This document shows positions 49,571 through 62,299 of a DNA stretch of 64,000 bases, one piece after another. Under the pieces are notes generated by a model, which did not search any database, was not told the DNA's origin, and saw only the letters and a program-made list of their open reading frames with translations. The position numbers and the translations under genes were made by a program. The DNA is from Tanypteryx hageni (lineage: Eukaryota; Arthropoda; Insecta; Odonata; Petaluridae): NCBI GenBank assembly GCA_028673005.1, contig CM054116.1, forward strand, positions 66,415,211-66,479,210. The letters are read 5' to 3'. Within the stretch, counting starts at the first letter, position 1. Each line of letters opens with the position of its first letter.

Positions 49571-50566
49571 CCAAAGGGGATGGAGTGTTTCTGCAATTAA
49601 GGTTTAAGATTTCGCGTGGGCGTGTGCGCACACGTTCATTCACATGTAAATAGGTTGTTTAACTTTCTATTACATTTGATGTCACAGTAATATGTATTTT
49701 TCTCTTCTAGGTCTGTTTGCGATTCCGCACAATAAACAATTCCAAGTGAACTTTAATCTATTATATCTTTGCGAAAGTAATACCGTAAATTGGGACTGAA
49801 ATCCCAATAAACCGACTCATTGCAGTGAAATTACGGCAACAACTGGTTAACGTGACTGGTTTACTTTAAAATTTAAGGTTATATAATTTCCTCATGTTGG
49901 CTAAATTTTAATAATGAAAAACATTAGGATCGTTCCTCGTTGCATCAAGTTTTGTTTGGTCTCCGTTAATATACAGAGAAAAACATTTCTCGCGTGCATT
50001 ACTTTCATCGCATTAGTTTCTTGTGAGTAAGCCGTAACTACCTTCCTAATCTTACGAATTAAGCCCTGAGAGGATATAAAGGATAAAGTAGATTAAGTTC
50101 ATTCGAAGGCAAAACGTACGTGTTTCTAAATTGTTACATTTAGCATGACATACAACCGGTGTAAACATAATCCTAAAATATCCAAGAAGTACACTTCTGT
50201 CATACTTAAACGACGTTCTTTAGGATAGAAATAATCTTAAAAATTCGAAGCCCTGTGAGAGATAAAATAACGACGGAAAAGAGACATGCGAGATGCTCGA
50301 GAAAGCAAGTAAAACATATTCCTAGAGGAAGGAAGTTGTTTCATGCTTTATCATCCTTCCAATTCTATTGTGTGTAAACGAAAAAATTCTGGACATAAGT
50401 TGAATAAAGTTGGTTTCTTTCTTCCATCGCAGATTCCATTTGCATTCGCAATAAATTGCCATTGTAGAGTCGACCTTAAAATCCTCGAAAACTTGAATAA
50501 TCCCAGATCATTTCAAAATTCTACATTATTATAATAAAAGCCTCGATGGTGGGGATTTGTGTATAA
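49571..50566. other. No gene seen
   Basis: AT-rich sequence without exon signals or recognisable repeats. Confidence 0.5.
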
Positions 50567-51221
50567 CGCTGACGTCATCAATGGCACTTTTTAAGGCGCT
50601 TTGAACAAAGACCTTAATTAGGTGGAAGGTTGAAATTTCGCAGGAATGTTTGATTCAGATATAAAAATTAAATGACGAAAAAATACGAAAAAAGACCCGG
50701 GTTCGACTCCAGAGGGGCGCTTTCCATTTCCCGTTAGATAACACGTAAAATGCTACTTTTTAAAGTGCAGGCTTTTATTCTTTTGGAAATTAAAATTAAA
50801 AATGGACATACGATCTTCGAATTTAAACTGTTTTAGGAAAATTAACGAAGTTTCTTATTCTATTCATCATTTTTCCGCCTACCGCTCGAAGTCTCCCATA
50901 TTAAACATTTAACTCACATATTTTAGGAAAATATCGGCTTTTAAACGGGACGTTGCCTTGTCGAACACGTCAATGTTAAACTTCGAGAATCAATTATTGT
51001 CTCAACCCGCATACGTGTAATATATACGAGTGCCTTAAATTATCATAGAATTTTTCGCGAAATTAGGTAATCCTGATAGGACTGGGATTTAGTTTGGATT
51101 CTTTAGCTTATCTCAGCGACTATATAGATGTAGAGTAAGAGAGAGGGTTGTGGGGAGGGAGATAGGAAGGAAGGGATATAGAATGGATGGTACATAGAGA
51201 GTATGGGAGGTATAGCATTAG
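50567..51221 (+). repeat. Dispersed repeat, copy 2 (about 655 bp)
   Basis: Same-orientation partner of 10049-10690. It is the better-preserved copy for the tRNA-like segment: GACCCGGGTTCGACTCC (50694-50710) matches the pol III B-box consensus closely. Compared with copy 1 it has small insertions (a repeated AAATACGAAA near 50681 and about 12 bp near 50943). Both copies fade into GA-rich sequence at the right. Confidence 0.85.
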
Positions 51222-51470
51222 AAAAGGACGCGAGGAAAGAGATAAAGGAGACGGAGAAGAATAGGGAGAGCTATGGACCGTGACAGGAGGGAATGAGAGA
51301 GGGGGGAGGTGGGATAAAAGAGGCAGAGATAGGGAGGGAGGGAGACAGAGGGAGGGAGACAGAGGGACGGCGAGAGGGAGGGAGGGATTATTATTATTTA
51401 TCCGTCATATGACGGGCAATACACTAGTTTTACAATAATAAGCCTCGATCTGGACTTCAATGCATAGAAA
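51222..51470. repeat. Polypurine tract and LINE-like 3' end
   Basis: Plus-strand purine repeats (GGGAGGGAGACAGA units, 51330-51385) run directly into ATTATTATTATTTATCCGTC at 51388. On the minus strand this is a sequence ending CGTCATATGACGGATAAATAAT-type (AAT)n, which resembles the 3' tail of a non-LTR retrotransposon. The remaining length of any LINE is unclear. Confidence 0.35.
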
Positions 51471-53284
51471 TTAAGGTTTCATACATTATTTACACCCACT
51501 ACACCAATTGATCTCATTTCAGTCCTCATATTTCATCTCATAAATCACTGAATCTATTTATATGAGATTTCGCACGAAAGATCTAAACTAAAAGCGAGCT
51601 CCATTTCGATCCATATTGACCGATTAGAACATTTCTTCTACATACGCTGCTTTATCAACTTTAACGCGTATCTCGTTAAAGATAACCCTAAAGCTCATTA
51701 ATATTTGCCAGGTATAATTTCAATTTTTGAGGATTAGAGGATTCATAACTGTATATTATAGCAACTCATATAAAAGACGATGCCGCAAAAACAGAGTTGG
51801 GAAACTTCGTGATCCCATATGGAATAAATCTTTTCAATTTTTATCAAAACATTAACTTCAAAAATTATCTATCAAAAATATATATAAAAAATAAAATTGA
51901 AGGCACTCGCGCGTAAAGACAGCAAGGCGAAGAGGAAGCTAAAATGACACGTTTAAAAAAACAGTTATAAAATGTGAGCATGCTTTTAAGTAAATGTGGA
52001 AAAAGATGCGAAGGAGAGAAAGAGAAAGGGATTTGAAAGTGAAGGGAGAATCAATAAAAAATGGAGCTTGCAAAAATTATCCAGCGAAGGTTTATTAAAG
52101 TTTTATTATTTTGGCGAGGTTTACCGTTTCCAAGAACGAAAAGGGGAAAGAATAACATTTGCCAGCTAAAAATTTACTGCGGAGACGAAGAGCGAAGGCA
52201 AATGGCAGGTGAGGATAAAGAGAATGCGTGGGAAAATACATGAGTCATAGATGGTTTATGGCAATGATGGCGAGTTGGGATCGGCTGGGAACCAAGAAAA
52301 TTCTATTTATTCATTTGTAAACAATCGGTTTAAAGCACAAGGCCAATTAGCACGTTCATAAAGTTTACAACGTCTCTTTCCAATGTAAATAATGGATTCG
52401 AAAACAATCTCGTTACGAAATTACGGAAAACTACTACATTTGAAGTTTTCCTAATGATAAGTAATTAAAGTAAGGTAATTAAAGTAGCTAGTAATTAAAG
52501 AATGGGTGCCCATCAAAAACGAAAAAAACAAATTAGGAAAGTGTACAGCGTATCATGAAAAGGCGCCTTTCGTGTGATGGAGTATTTGAAACTAAATGAT
52601 ATAGTTTCAAAGAACGTACGCCATAAAGCAGCGAAACAACATGACTTTCCTCTCTGTCGACTAATAATTTCCTCCCTCCCTTAAGTTGGTGCATTAATAA
52701 ACGTCTTTACGTAATTTTAGTATACAATGAAAACTCCTTTATACGTTTCCCACATGTACGTTTTTCTCATTTATACGTAATATTCACGCGGCACCGAACA
52801 CTTCTCCATATAAAAACGATTCTTTTGTGCGATATTCGTTTACACGTTTTTATCACATTTACGTTACAATTTACGTTCCCCGGGGACGAATTCCCCTCAA
52901 TTATACGTGATCGATAGCTGATTTACCGAGAATTAGTGTCATTAGGCGACGTTTTGATGATCTGAACATAAATGAAAAACTAGACTCCTATCACCACAAT
53001 CGAAAATTATTTTATACACCACACTTGAGTTAAGTAGTTGTAATATTTACGTTTCCGTTCTTTTCTTCGTCGTAGATAACCCATTTCCTCTCGCTTACGA
53101 AACGCTGCATGCACATTTAAGGAAATAAATCGTGTTTTCGTAATTATAGCAGCCATTATGCTTCAGGTACAACCTAGATTATTTTCGTTGACAATCAACT
53201 TTTTCGGTTTGACTAATATTTTACGAGGTATGAGGAAATGTTCGTTTCTTTTTTTTGCTTTCAGAAAAGTGAGACCCGTGATTA
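51471..53284. other. No gene seen
   Basis: AT-rich with scattered short open frames and no recognisable features. Confidence 0.5.
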
Positions 53285-53410
53285 GGTTGTGAATCATTTA
53301 TGCCATTTTCTTATTGTCTTTTGCCATAAGTCGTCAATTCCAAATTCAATGAAAATCCGTTCGATAGGATGCGAGAACGAACATGCGTACGGACGAACGG
53401 ACAGAACGAA
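53285..53410 (+). repeat. Dispersed repeat copy, plus orientation
   Basis: Partner of 36388-36510 (which is inverted). It includes ATTTATGCCATTTT, TTGCCATAAGTC and GAGAACGAACATGCGTACGG in the same order. Here the ACATGCGTACGGACG segment is followed by AACGGACAGAACGAAG rather than a mirror copy, so it gives the non-palindromic version of the 36.36-kb structure. Confidence 0.7.
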
Positions 53411-56400
53411 GCTAATTGACGCTTACGTAGATTTAAAGAAAAACCATATATTGGATAAGGAACCGAGTCATGACGGTACTTAACAAGACAATGTAGAGGA
53501 ATATCAAGGCATTAGTGAGTAACCATTAAGAGAAAAGGACGAGAAGAGGCGGTGAAAACCATGCTAAGGAGAGGATGAAACAAAAAAGAGTAGATTCTGG
53601 AATACCGCTGGAGTTGTTCCAAAGTAAAAGAACTTACTGGGTAAACAGTAGAAAGGGATTACGAGAACGAAACGATGGTTGCTTTGTTCCGCCACTATCC
53701 CCACAGAAAGCATACAAACTAAAGCCATATTCGTTTCTTAGAAAAATGGACCAGTTGTATACTTCGCAATGAAACCTAAAAAATTATTTGCTTTTCCTTT
53801 TTCCATCGCTAGACAATATATTCTTGGAATATAATAAGGCTCCGTGAAGAGTCATAGAAAAACAATTTATAGCGTACATTTACTGAAATTCGTAACTAAA
53901 ACGCGAGGAAAACTTGGTGTATCCCATGCGCACAATGAAAAGCTTTTAATTTTCCAACTTAACTGAGAGAAAAACTGAGAATTATGGCCTCTTCGTGGCA
54001 AACATTCCACACATTTACTAAGAAACTTCTTCGCGATTATATCAGCCTACGCAGATTCATTATATACTAATACGATTAAAGAAAATTTCTGTGCTTTAAA
54101 ATTTAATTACAGCTCCATGTTTGTATTTAAATGAGTATATACTATATAAAGAATGTTTTCAATAATAATTTATACAGCAATTTAAATACAATTAACCTAT
54201 TGAAAAGACATTCTCCTTAGAGCAAATACGATTTTGAAAATATAGCTTTTTTGAACAGCAAAAAATTCACCAGTGAAAATTTATCGAAATAAAAAAAACA
54301 ACCTAAATTGAAAATTGCAATCGACCGATGAAAAAGCGCGTTCAAACGTAACAAATTACGAGAATCTATTACCGACGGGGAAAAAAGAACAAAACGCCCA
54401 AAACTCGCAAATTTGGTGTATTTCTGGCGACAAAAACATCCCCGACAGTAAAAACAAAAATCGCCGAAGGAATATTTATACGCAGTGATATAATGGCCAA
54501 AACATCATTCCGAAAAAGAAAAAAATAAGAGCGCCGGGGGAGATTTATCGGCGACAACGCGACGATATTTATGTCGACCATAGCGACGCAACCGTTAAGC
54601 GACTCAACCGTGAAGCAGCACGTAGATATTGGGGTAGAGAGAGAGTTCTCTCTTTTCTCCGCGGACGGGAATAATTAATGGTCCGATGGCTTCCTGAAAG
54701 ATAAACACTCTCTCATCGCGTTAAAACGCGCGGAGATAAGAGGGGAAGGGAACGCGAGAGAAAGGAGGGGAAATGAGTATTAAAAAACAAAAAACCACGA
54801 GGCTATCGAAAGAAAAGCTTGCGAACGCACCAGACGGGGAGGGGGAAAACAAATAAAACTCGAAAACGAAAAAAAAAAACAATTCGACGCGAACAACGAA
54901 AAAAATAAAACCGGCCTCGAATACGGTTGAAAGAGAGAGAGAGAGAAAGAAGGCTGTATAAAGGCGAAGAGGAAAAGAAATGTGGGACAAGTTGACCGCC
55001 GCTACTCAACGCGAACTGCGATCCTGTGTTTAGGAAGCGATCTGCGAGAAAGGGAACGATGCAACGGGAAGGGGAGCACGGAGGGAAAGTGAGTGCGTGA
55101 GAGATGGGAGGTGTGTTTGTGCGTGGATGAGAAAAGGGAGAGGCCAAAAGAGAGAGAGAGAGAGAGAGAAAGAGGGGAGACAATGTTCATTCTGTTCTCG
55201 CCAAGTTTTTTTTCACTATTTTTCGTACCCCACCGCCATCCCACCCGTCCGCCATTGTTTGGATGGAGCGGGTTGTGAAAAAAATGGTAGGAGGAGGTGA
55301 TGTATAAGCGCCGAAAGAGGCGGTCTAACGTGCTTTTTCCCCTCGAACAATGGGCCTCACGGAAAAAGGCCGCAAAACCACGCAATGGCGAAAGTATGAG
55401 GGACGACCGGGGCCGGTGTGAAGAGAGAAAGAACGGGAAAGAGAGAAAGAGAGAGAGAGGAAGAGAGGAGGATTTACCCGATACGAGAGAACAAAACGCG
55501 CGTCCATTCACCATAACACTCGCATAATCCCCGCAAGAACACGGGGAAAGAGCGGAAGAAAATCGATGATTAGAGGCCGCGGCGGTAATTAAATCGGTAC
55601 CGGTTGTTTATAAACTCCATGCATAAATTAACGTCTTCGGGAAGATTACATCTTTGATTTTTTTATATCCGGCGAGAGCGGTGAGTTACTGGGAGCCGCG
55701 GATCGGTGAAAAGCTCGAGAGCTGAAAAAGCGACGAGTGTTTTCGCGGAATGTTAAAAAAAAGGCGGCAGATCCGGAGCGCTGTAAAAATCTCGTTCCGC
55801 TGCGATACCTTCATCCGGAGATCAGATAACGTGTGATAAATTGATTTCGAAACAAAGGTTCTCCCGGGCGCAACAATGAGGGAGAGAATTTCTCATCCGA
55901 AGATAGGAGGTGGTGGACGAAAAGTTTAGTTCTTATCAAGGGCGGGTTGATCTACGAGTACTAACTCATTTACAGCCATTAATACGACAAATATAAAAGA
56001 AAGGAATGACGGTGAAAACTGCCTAAGAGCTGTATTTTCCAGTGAGTTTCAATAACTGTTACACTACTTATTTTACTAGTCATCCTTTTTATCGACAATT
56101 TAAGTGTTGAAACTTTAACGTCGATTAAATTATTAGCGTTCGCAAAAAAAGGTTGAAAGTAAAAGAACGAGTTAAATAATAATTTAAAATCTTCCATTAA
56201 GTTAATTTAATACATATTTTTTTAGTTTTACAGGATGTTGGGTCCATCTGAATACGATTAAAAAGCAACAGAAAGAAAACCAAACTACAATGTTTTGGCT
56301 GGGGTCGTATCTCAATTTAATCCGATTTCACAATGCCGCTTGTAACGTCCTGTCCCTATTTCCGTGCATGTATTGTTTCTGAAACAAGTTGTTATATATC

Positions 56401-56878
56401 AATATTCAGATTAAAGTGTGTACCATTACGTAAGATCCGAATTTGACATAAAGAGAAGTTTATTAAAAGACTAACTAAACAGAAGTGCGTTAAACGAAAA
56501 ATGGCAAAGTAAAAATAATAAAAACTGAAGATTCTGTCGTAATATTTTTGATAATATCGAGATATCACAAATAAAAAGTTATTCGAATTAACATGTACAA
56601 CAATAGGAAAGGAAAAATGTATAATTCTATCTTCATGAAAGACTGCGATAGTTAGATGTTAGACGATTTGAACCTTTCCGCGGAATTAAAATTTCAAAAT
56701 TTTATTAGTCCTAAATTGTACATTCCTTATCATTTTTAAAGCTGCGAAGGATATTAATTCAACTACATAGGAGTTCAAGCGACTATGCCGCAATGTAATA
56801 AGACATCTATAGTTAATAATATACTACCGTAAGATGAACGAATACCGACCCAAGAAATAGATGGCCGATCAGTTAGAA
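53411..56878. other. No gene seen; polypurine block 54720-55480
   Basis: AT-rich outside the purine-rich block, whose clearest parts are GA repeats at about 54930-54950, 55145-55180 and 55430-55470. Minus-strand frames over the block are Ser/Leu/Phe low complexity. Confidence 0.5.
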
Positions 56879-56960
56879 CAGGAGTCCGCAAAGTTTTTTA
56901 TTCGACTGTGCACATTGGACGATTAAAATGCTCGGGCGGGTCGCATAATAGTTTTACATC
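56879..56960 (+). repeat. Possible hAT left end
   Basis: CAGGAGTCCGCAAAGTTTTT followed by a GGGTCGCATAATAG segment resembles the start of hAT-type elements that begin CAGGGGTCGGCAA. No matching right end or target duplication was found, so this is a truncated or chance match. Confidence 0.25.
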
Positions 56961-58998
56961 AAAGGTTACCTAGAGAATCTGAGGTATCGTATAAGTAAAA
57001 ATCAAGTCTATACATTTTTAAGCGTTATGATTTCAAGGTTTGATGGCCATAACTTAAATCAACCGATATAAAATAGCCTGCGTTGAATTTCACGGATTGA
57101 TTTTACATCATCGCTTCGCGGGCAGTAAATGCATACTTCTGAGGTCGAACATTATTGAAGCCGATCAGAAGCCGAGAAAAAATAATTTTATATCCAAGCC
57201 TTGTCAGAAATTCGGCCGAAATTCATCGAACTGCGGGAAAAGCAAACACACGAGATGAAATTTTCGACGCAGGACCTAAGTTCCGGGAATTTGGGTTTGT
57301 TTCCGAAAATATTTCGGAATGAGAACAAGCCTCGAACCGATTTTGCTGGAAATTGAAGATGCAATTTTGATGAAGTCGGGAGGTATGGCCTGCGTCAATA
57401 TTAAGGGAGGAGACGATGACGTGAATTCTTCAGGATCCATCGGCAGGATTCAGAGAGGAGGAAAAATGTAACGAGTTGGATTTAGAGGAATTTCTGCGGA
57501 GATTCTGGTTACAGCCCAAGGGACCCGAAGGAGTACGACTCGATCCGAAACGATGGACCACCGAACGCAGTAAAACGAAAAACCATGAGACCCACGCGGC
57601 ACGTGACGCAGGCTCGATATCTGTCGCCTTCAACCGGCCGTCTAAATGATTAATGAATTTACGCGGAGTCGCTTGGAAAATTTGACGGGCATTTTCCGCA
57701 GCACGCGACCAAATTAAAAAAGACGGCATCCCAATTTAGGAAGAAAGTTAATTACTCTTTTTGCGACGCAATTAAATCTAGACGCCCTCAATCCCACGCG
57801 GATGAACTTCAATACTGTGGTTTTGCTGAAGGATGATCGTACGATGAGAGATAAAAAGGGAAAAAAGTCTTTTAAAATCCGCAAATCCGTTTAAATGCGG
57901 CGCGAATAAGGACGTCGGACAATTACATTTTAATGCAACCGTGGAGGAATCTATTTCTCTGGGAAAACGAAGTCCATCGCCTCCTCTCCATCCTACACAA
58001 TTTCTTATTTATCAAGCCCCGCGTTCTTATTTTTTGGTCTAAAACAAATACCAAATTTTAATCATCGACGCCGCTAAGACGCTCTCCACCGGGAGGTGGG
58101 ACCGAACGTTAAGCCCGCCCGGAAGATGAAGACACATCAACGTGGAAAGCTAGGTAGGACGAGGAAAAGGAAGGAAAAAGAGAGAGAGATGACTTAATTG
58201 CTTCGGAGAGGTCACGAAATTGCGTTAAAACCCTACCCTAACGCGATAGTCCTTACATGAAAATGGGAGGAGGAAAAAAAGCGAAACGGAAACAAACGAG
58301 TTCGACGCCTCGCGCGCCACATCCCGGGAGGAAGGAATACAAAAAAAGAAAAGAGAAAAATCTTAACGGAGGAAAGTAGGCGGGAAAAAAAAACGAAAAA
58401 ATAAAATAAAGAGCGCGAGATGGAGTAAAAAAAACAACGGTATAAATCTGCCGGGCGGCCATTAAAAATACATTGGCTGAGCGAGATACTAGTCCCGTCC
58501 CGAAGGGGGAATGGTTGTTCGAAATGGCGAAGGGGGAAAAAGGAAGGAAGATGAAGCGAGAGGGAAGAAGGAGTTATAAAGTAGGAAGTGAGGGATAGGT
58601 ATGAGGAATATGGAGAGAGGGAAGGAAAAGGAGGAAACGGGAAATAAGGGACGTGAGAATGGGATGGGGAGGGGGGGAGGCGAAGGAAATAGGAGCGTTA
58701 TTCGGAGGCGCAGGGAGGGCAAAAGGGTAATGGTGACATTGAAGGGGGCCGAAAAAGGATGAGGAAAAACTGCTCCTTTGTTAAGGGTCTCATCATAACT
58801 GAGGCAACGGGGAAAGAGAGAATCCAGAGAGAGAGGGGAAGCATTAGGGAGATAGCGGGATGGGTTTCTGCCGAGAGGGGAAAAGCGGGGTAACGACGGG
58901 TCTCGGTATGAAGTTCAGACGGAGATGATAAGATATTCGCGCCGAAAAAGAGCAAAGAGCGAGTAAGGGGAAATAGTAAAGGCGAAGCGTATTGAGAC

Positions 58999-59032
<34 letters not shown>

Positions 59033-59332
59033 GAGAGAGAGAGCGATTCCGAGAAACCAAAAGGAATGGAGGGAGTTTTAAGTTTTAATTTCGGAAGAGT
59101 AAACACCACAAGAATAATTTGAAAGAGCTACCTTGTTCGTGCCCGTCCGAGGAGAAATTGCGGCATTCGTTATTATTCCCTGCCATTAACCTGCCTTAAA
59201 GCTTTTTACTCCACAGTTGGAAGATGCGAAATGAAATATTCGGAATGTAATTCACTAAGAAATTATCCAGCTTGTCTTGTCTGAAAACAAATTCCAGAAT
59301 AAGCATTTGTATAAATACTTTAAAACTCAAGT
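56961..59332. other. No gene seen; polypurine block 58500-59045
   Basis: Mixed-composition DNA to about 58500. A minus-strand frame at 57430-57729 has ordinary amino-acid composition but no recognisable domain or paired splice sites. GA-rich from 58500, with a (GA)n run at about 59003-59030. Confidence 0.45.
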
Positions 59333-59496
59333 ACCTGTCTTAGGTATCTCAAATACGCATAACAAGGTTATCAAAACCATATGCGCATTTCGGCAACAAA
59401 AACAGCCATATTCAGTACTGATTCGCGGAAAGCAGATTATAAATAAAGAACCAGCCAGTATTCTTGTTATGGATATCTGAGATGCGTGAGGCAAGT
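59333..59496. mobile_element. 164-bp MITE with 34-bp inverted repeats
   Basis: The left end (59333-59366, ACCTGTCTTAGGTATCTC then AAATACGCATAACAAG) and right end (59463-59496) are imperfect inverted repeats sharing ATCTCA, CATAACAAG and the outer CTTG/CCTG segment. A further single end lies at 47657. No clear target duplication. Non-coding. Confidence 0.6.
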
Positions 59497-60488
59497 CCTA
59501 AAATTTTCAATTTTTATACTTAAGAGCTTACAATGTACACGATCTTGAAATCATCCAGAGAATAAGCCACAAGTGTTTACGCATAAATTGGTGGGAATTG
59601 ATCCATAAACAATCTTCATTTCCATTTAACGTTCGCTCAATGTGTATGTTAACTCCGAGACAACGATTACACGACCTTACGACCAAATAATGCTTTCGCG
59701 AGACAATGGAAACCTTAAAGTTTACGACCACGCAAAGAAAGATTCTAGCCTCGATTTACAACTTTGAAACTAGGACGACCTTTTTAACATGCGTAAAGAA
59801 TCTTATTACGCACCCGAAAAGTTTTTCCCTTTTGCATTTACACGGGAAGGAACGCGCCTACAACGAGATAGCGCGCGCTAAAATTTGTTTCCCGGCCGAA
59901 AATGCAAATAAGTTGGAAGGCGAAAGCGATTAAGTCCTCCCTGGCGAGAGGAGGAGGAGCTGAAAGAGATGAGGAGAGCGAAAAGACGATGGAAAGAGGA
60001 GATGGTGGAAATAAAAGGAAAGGAGGAAAGGGGACGTATAAATAAGGAGGGGAAGGGAAAGAGAGACATATTTACATTTAAAAGGGGCTAAAAGAGTATG
60101 AAACGAGACGCATCCTTTTTTAGAGAGAGAGAGAGAAGGGAGCGGGAAGTGAAAAAGAGGAATGAGTAGGAAAGGATGATTTCCACGGGAGAGGGGCAAA
60201 GAAAATAAAAGATGGAAGAAGCGAACGTTCTTTAAAGCTCTCAAAAAAAGGACGTCACGCGATTTTTTTGCGCTCTCGCACGCTCGGGAGTGTGGAAGAG
60301 AAAGATAGAGAAACGTAGGGCATTCATACGACGAGCGGGTTGTCTCGGGAGGAAAAAGGGAGGGGAAGGTGGTAGTCACGGCGATCGCCGCTAGAAAACT
60401 TATGAAAGGAATAGAAAGCATCCGCAGAAATTTCTCCAGGGAGGGGCAAGAATCTTTGAATGAGCGCCATTGCTATTTTTTTTAGATA
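59497..60488. other. No gene seen; polypurine block 59935-60350
   Basis: Plus-strand purine repeats from about 59935; short AT-rich DNA before. The 163-aa minus frame at 59930-60421 is polypyrimidine-derived low complexity. Confidence 0.5.
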
Positions 60489-60653
60489 ATGGGCGTGGCT
60501 TCTTAGAACGCGTTTAATCATATCTAATATCGTTTTTATTAACTGTATTTGGTAAAAAATAGCAATTTTAGGCTTATAACTTAAAACAAATTCACATTTC
60601 CAGATTTACAGGGGGGAGGGGCCGTTGCCCTCCCCCTCCCTGCGAACGCCCAT
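60489..60653. mobile_element. Possible small MITE with GATA flanks
   Basis: The ends ATGGGCGTGGC and GCGAACGCCCAT are partly inverted copies, flanked by GATA on both sides (60485-60488 and 60654-60657). The right part, GGGGCCGTTGCCCTCCCC, resembles ends of common insect MITEs. The 4-bp duplication is weak evidence by itself. Confidence 0.35.
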
Positions 60654-61103
60654 GATAGGAAGAGGAGAAAAAGAGTGAGGTGTACCACCGCACCTAAAGA
60701 AGCGGAGGCATTTACGGAGGAGGGACAGAAGGGAGAATATTCCACCTGGCGGTGAGAGCGGCACGGAGAGCTGGGACGGAGCGAAGGGGAGGGAGAATAC
60801 CCCTCCTTCCGTGTAACGACCTCTCTCATTTCGACCGCATTACGCAAATGGCACCCCGACCGACAACGACGCCGCCGTCGGCGACATCGCATCGGCCGAC
60901 TTGGGCGACGCGGGATGTTGCAAAATCAGACGTGCACCACGGACGTAATGCTTTCCATCATGATGAGATCTAGCGAAACGGCGAGAGCGGGTGAGAGAGA
61001 GAGAGAGAGATTGGGAGTGGAGGAAGAAGTGGAGGAGGAGGACAATTATGGAGAGTGCGACTCATAGAGAGGTATGTGGAGAGGAAGGGCGAGGCGGGGG
61101 AGT

Positions 61104-61158
<55 letters not shown>

Positions 61159-61538
61159 CCTCGGCGCCCTCTTGGTTGCCGGGTTAATGGCTCGGGCGAT
61201 AGAGAGAAGACTCCGTACTTCAATTCGGAGCGGGAGAGCTATTGCAAGAATGAGGTGTCCCTGATACCCCGTATCCCTCCTCTCTCTCTTACTCGCCGAC
61301 CGTATGGACCACCGGGAGGAGAAAAAGGACCTGCCGCTTCAGGAAATTATGCATTCACTCCGCTCCGTTATTAAAATTTATTACGGAGAGGCTTGAGGTG
61401 AAATGCTGAAAAGGGGATAGTACGGAAGCAGAGGAAGTAGAGAGAGAGACATGAAGAGAAATGGATGATAGGGAGCTATATTCGCCTCTAAAACCTTTAC
61501 TACGAGGAACCGCAGAGATTTCATCGTTTTAATGTGAC

Positions 61539-61541
<3 letters not shown>
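60654..61541. other. No gene seen; GA-rich with (GA)n 61107-61155
   Basis: CpG- and GA-rich DNA. A near-perfect run of about 24 GA dinucleotides lies at 61107-61155. The plus frame at 60991-61374 is low complexity across it. Confidence 0.6.

Positions 61542-61620
<79 letters not shown>
61542..61620. repeat. (TA)n-(CA)n microsatellite
   Basis: About 70 bp of uninterrupted TA followed by four to five CA units. Confidence 0.95.
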
Positions 61621-62299
61621 TTTGAGAAGGAAGATAGATAAAGCTAGGAAATTTGTTGAAGAAAAAATGTGAAGAAATGCAACACATGGGTAAGTTAGGG
61701 AGGTATGATACGATGTACACTAGGGCGCTGGAATCTGAAGATAAGAAACCTAATGGTATCTGTGGAAAAGGAATTATCTCTATGAATAGAATATATGTAA
61801 TCTCATTTTCTGTATGAATATCTGTTACTCTCCCATGCCGATAGAGTTAAATGGGAGAATGAGAAAATCGCTTATAACATATAGGTGATTTGCATTGCTG
61901 CCGGTTTCGTGTTATTGCGTACGATTGCTATGGATAATACCTTCGCGTCGCATCTATCGACAAATTCACGAAATTTCGATACTGTTTTGACGGCAATGAA
62001 AATAAACAAATATTCAGTTTTTCGATGATATTGCGTTAATCAAGTCAGAAATAGAGATTCAAATTGCTGCATTACTGAAAGACGTTGACGAAATTTTTTG
62101 CGAAAGCATAGTACCTTTTTAATCTTTGACTAAAACAGAAAAATAAAATATATATAAATTTATTTTTTTGAATCGCGTTTTATATGCACTAAAAGTAAAA
62201 AAATCTAAATTCACATAACTGAATGTTCCAGAAAGTGAAAATTGTTTTGGGAATATAAAAGTTGTCTAGCGTAATATGAAGAAAGGTTAATAGAAGAAA
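61621..62299. other. No gene seen
   Basis: AT-rich sequence with nothing recognisable before the LINE fragment. Confidence 0.5.

Noticed and set aside
50694..50710. Possible tRNA gene from the GGGTTCGACTCC segment
   Set aside because: Only a T-arm-like sequence is present, with no upstream D-arm/A box or cloverleaf.
57430..57729. 99-codon minus-strand frame as a possible exon
   Set aside because: Ordinary composition, but no recognisable motif and no convincing paired acceptor and donor.
60752..60973. CpG-rich plus-strand frame with MAPRPTTTPPSATS
   Set aside because: Short and low complexity, with no splice context or recognisable family.
61381..61720. Minus-strand frames with IYIY runs
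   Set aside because: Translations of the TA/CA microsatellite.
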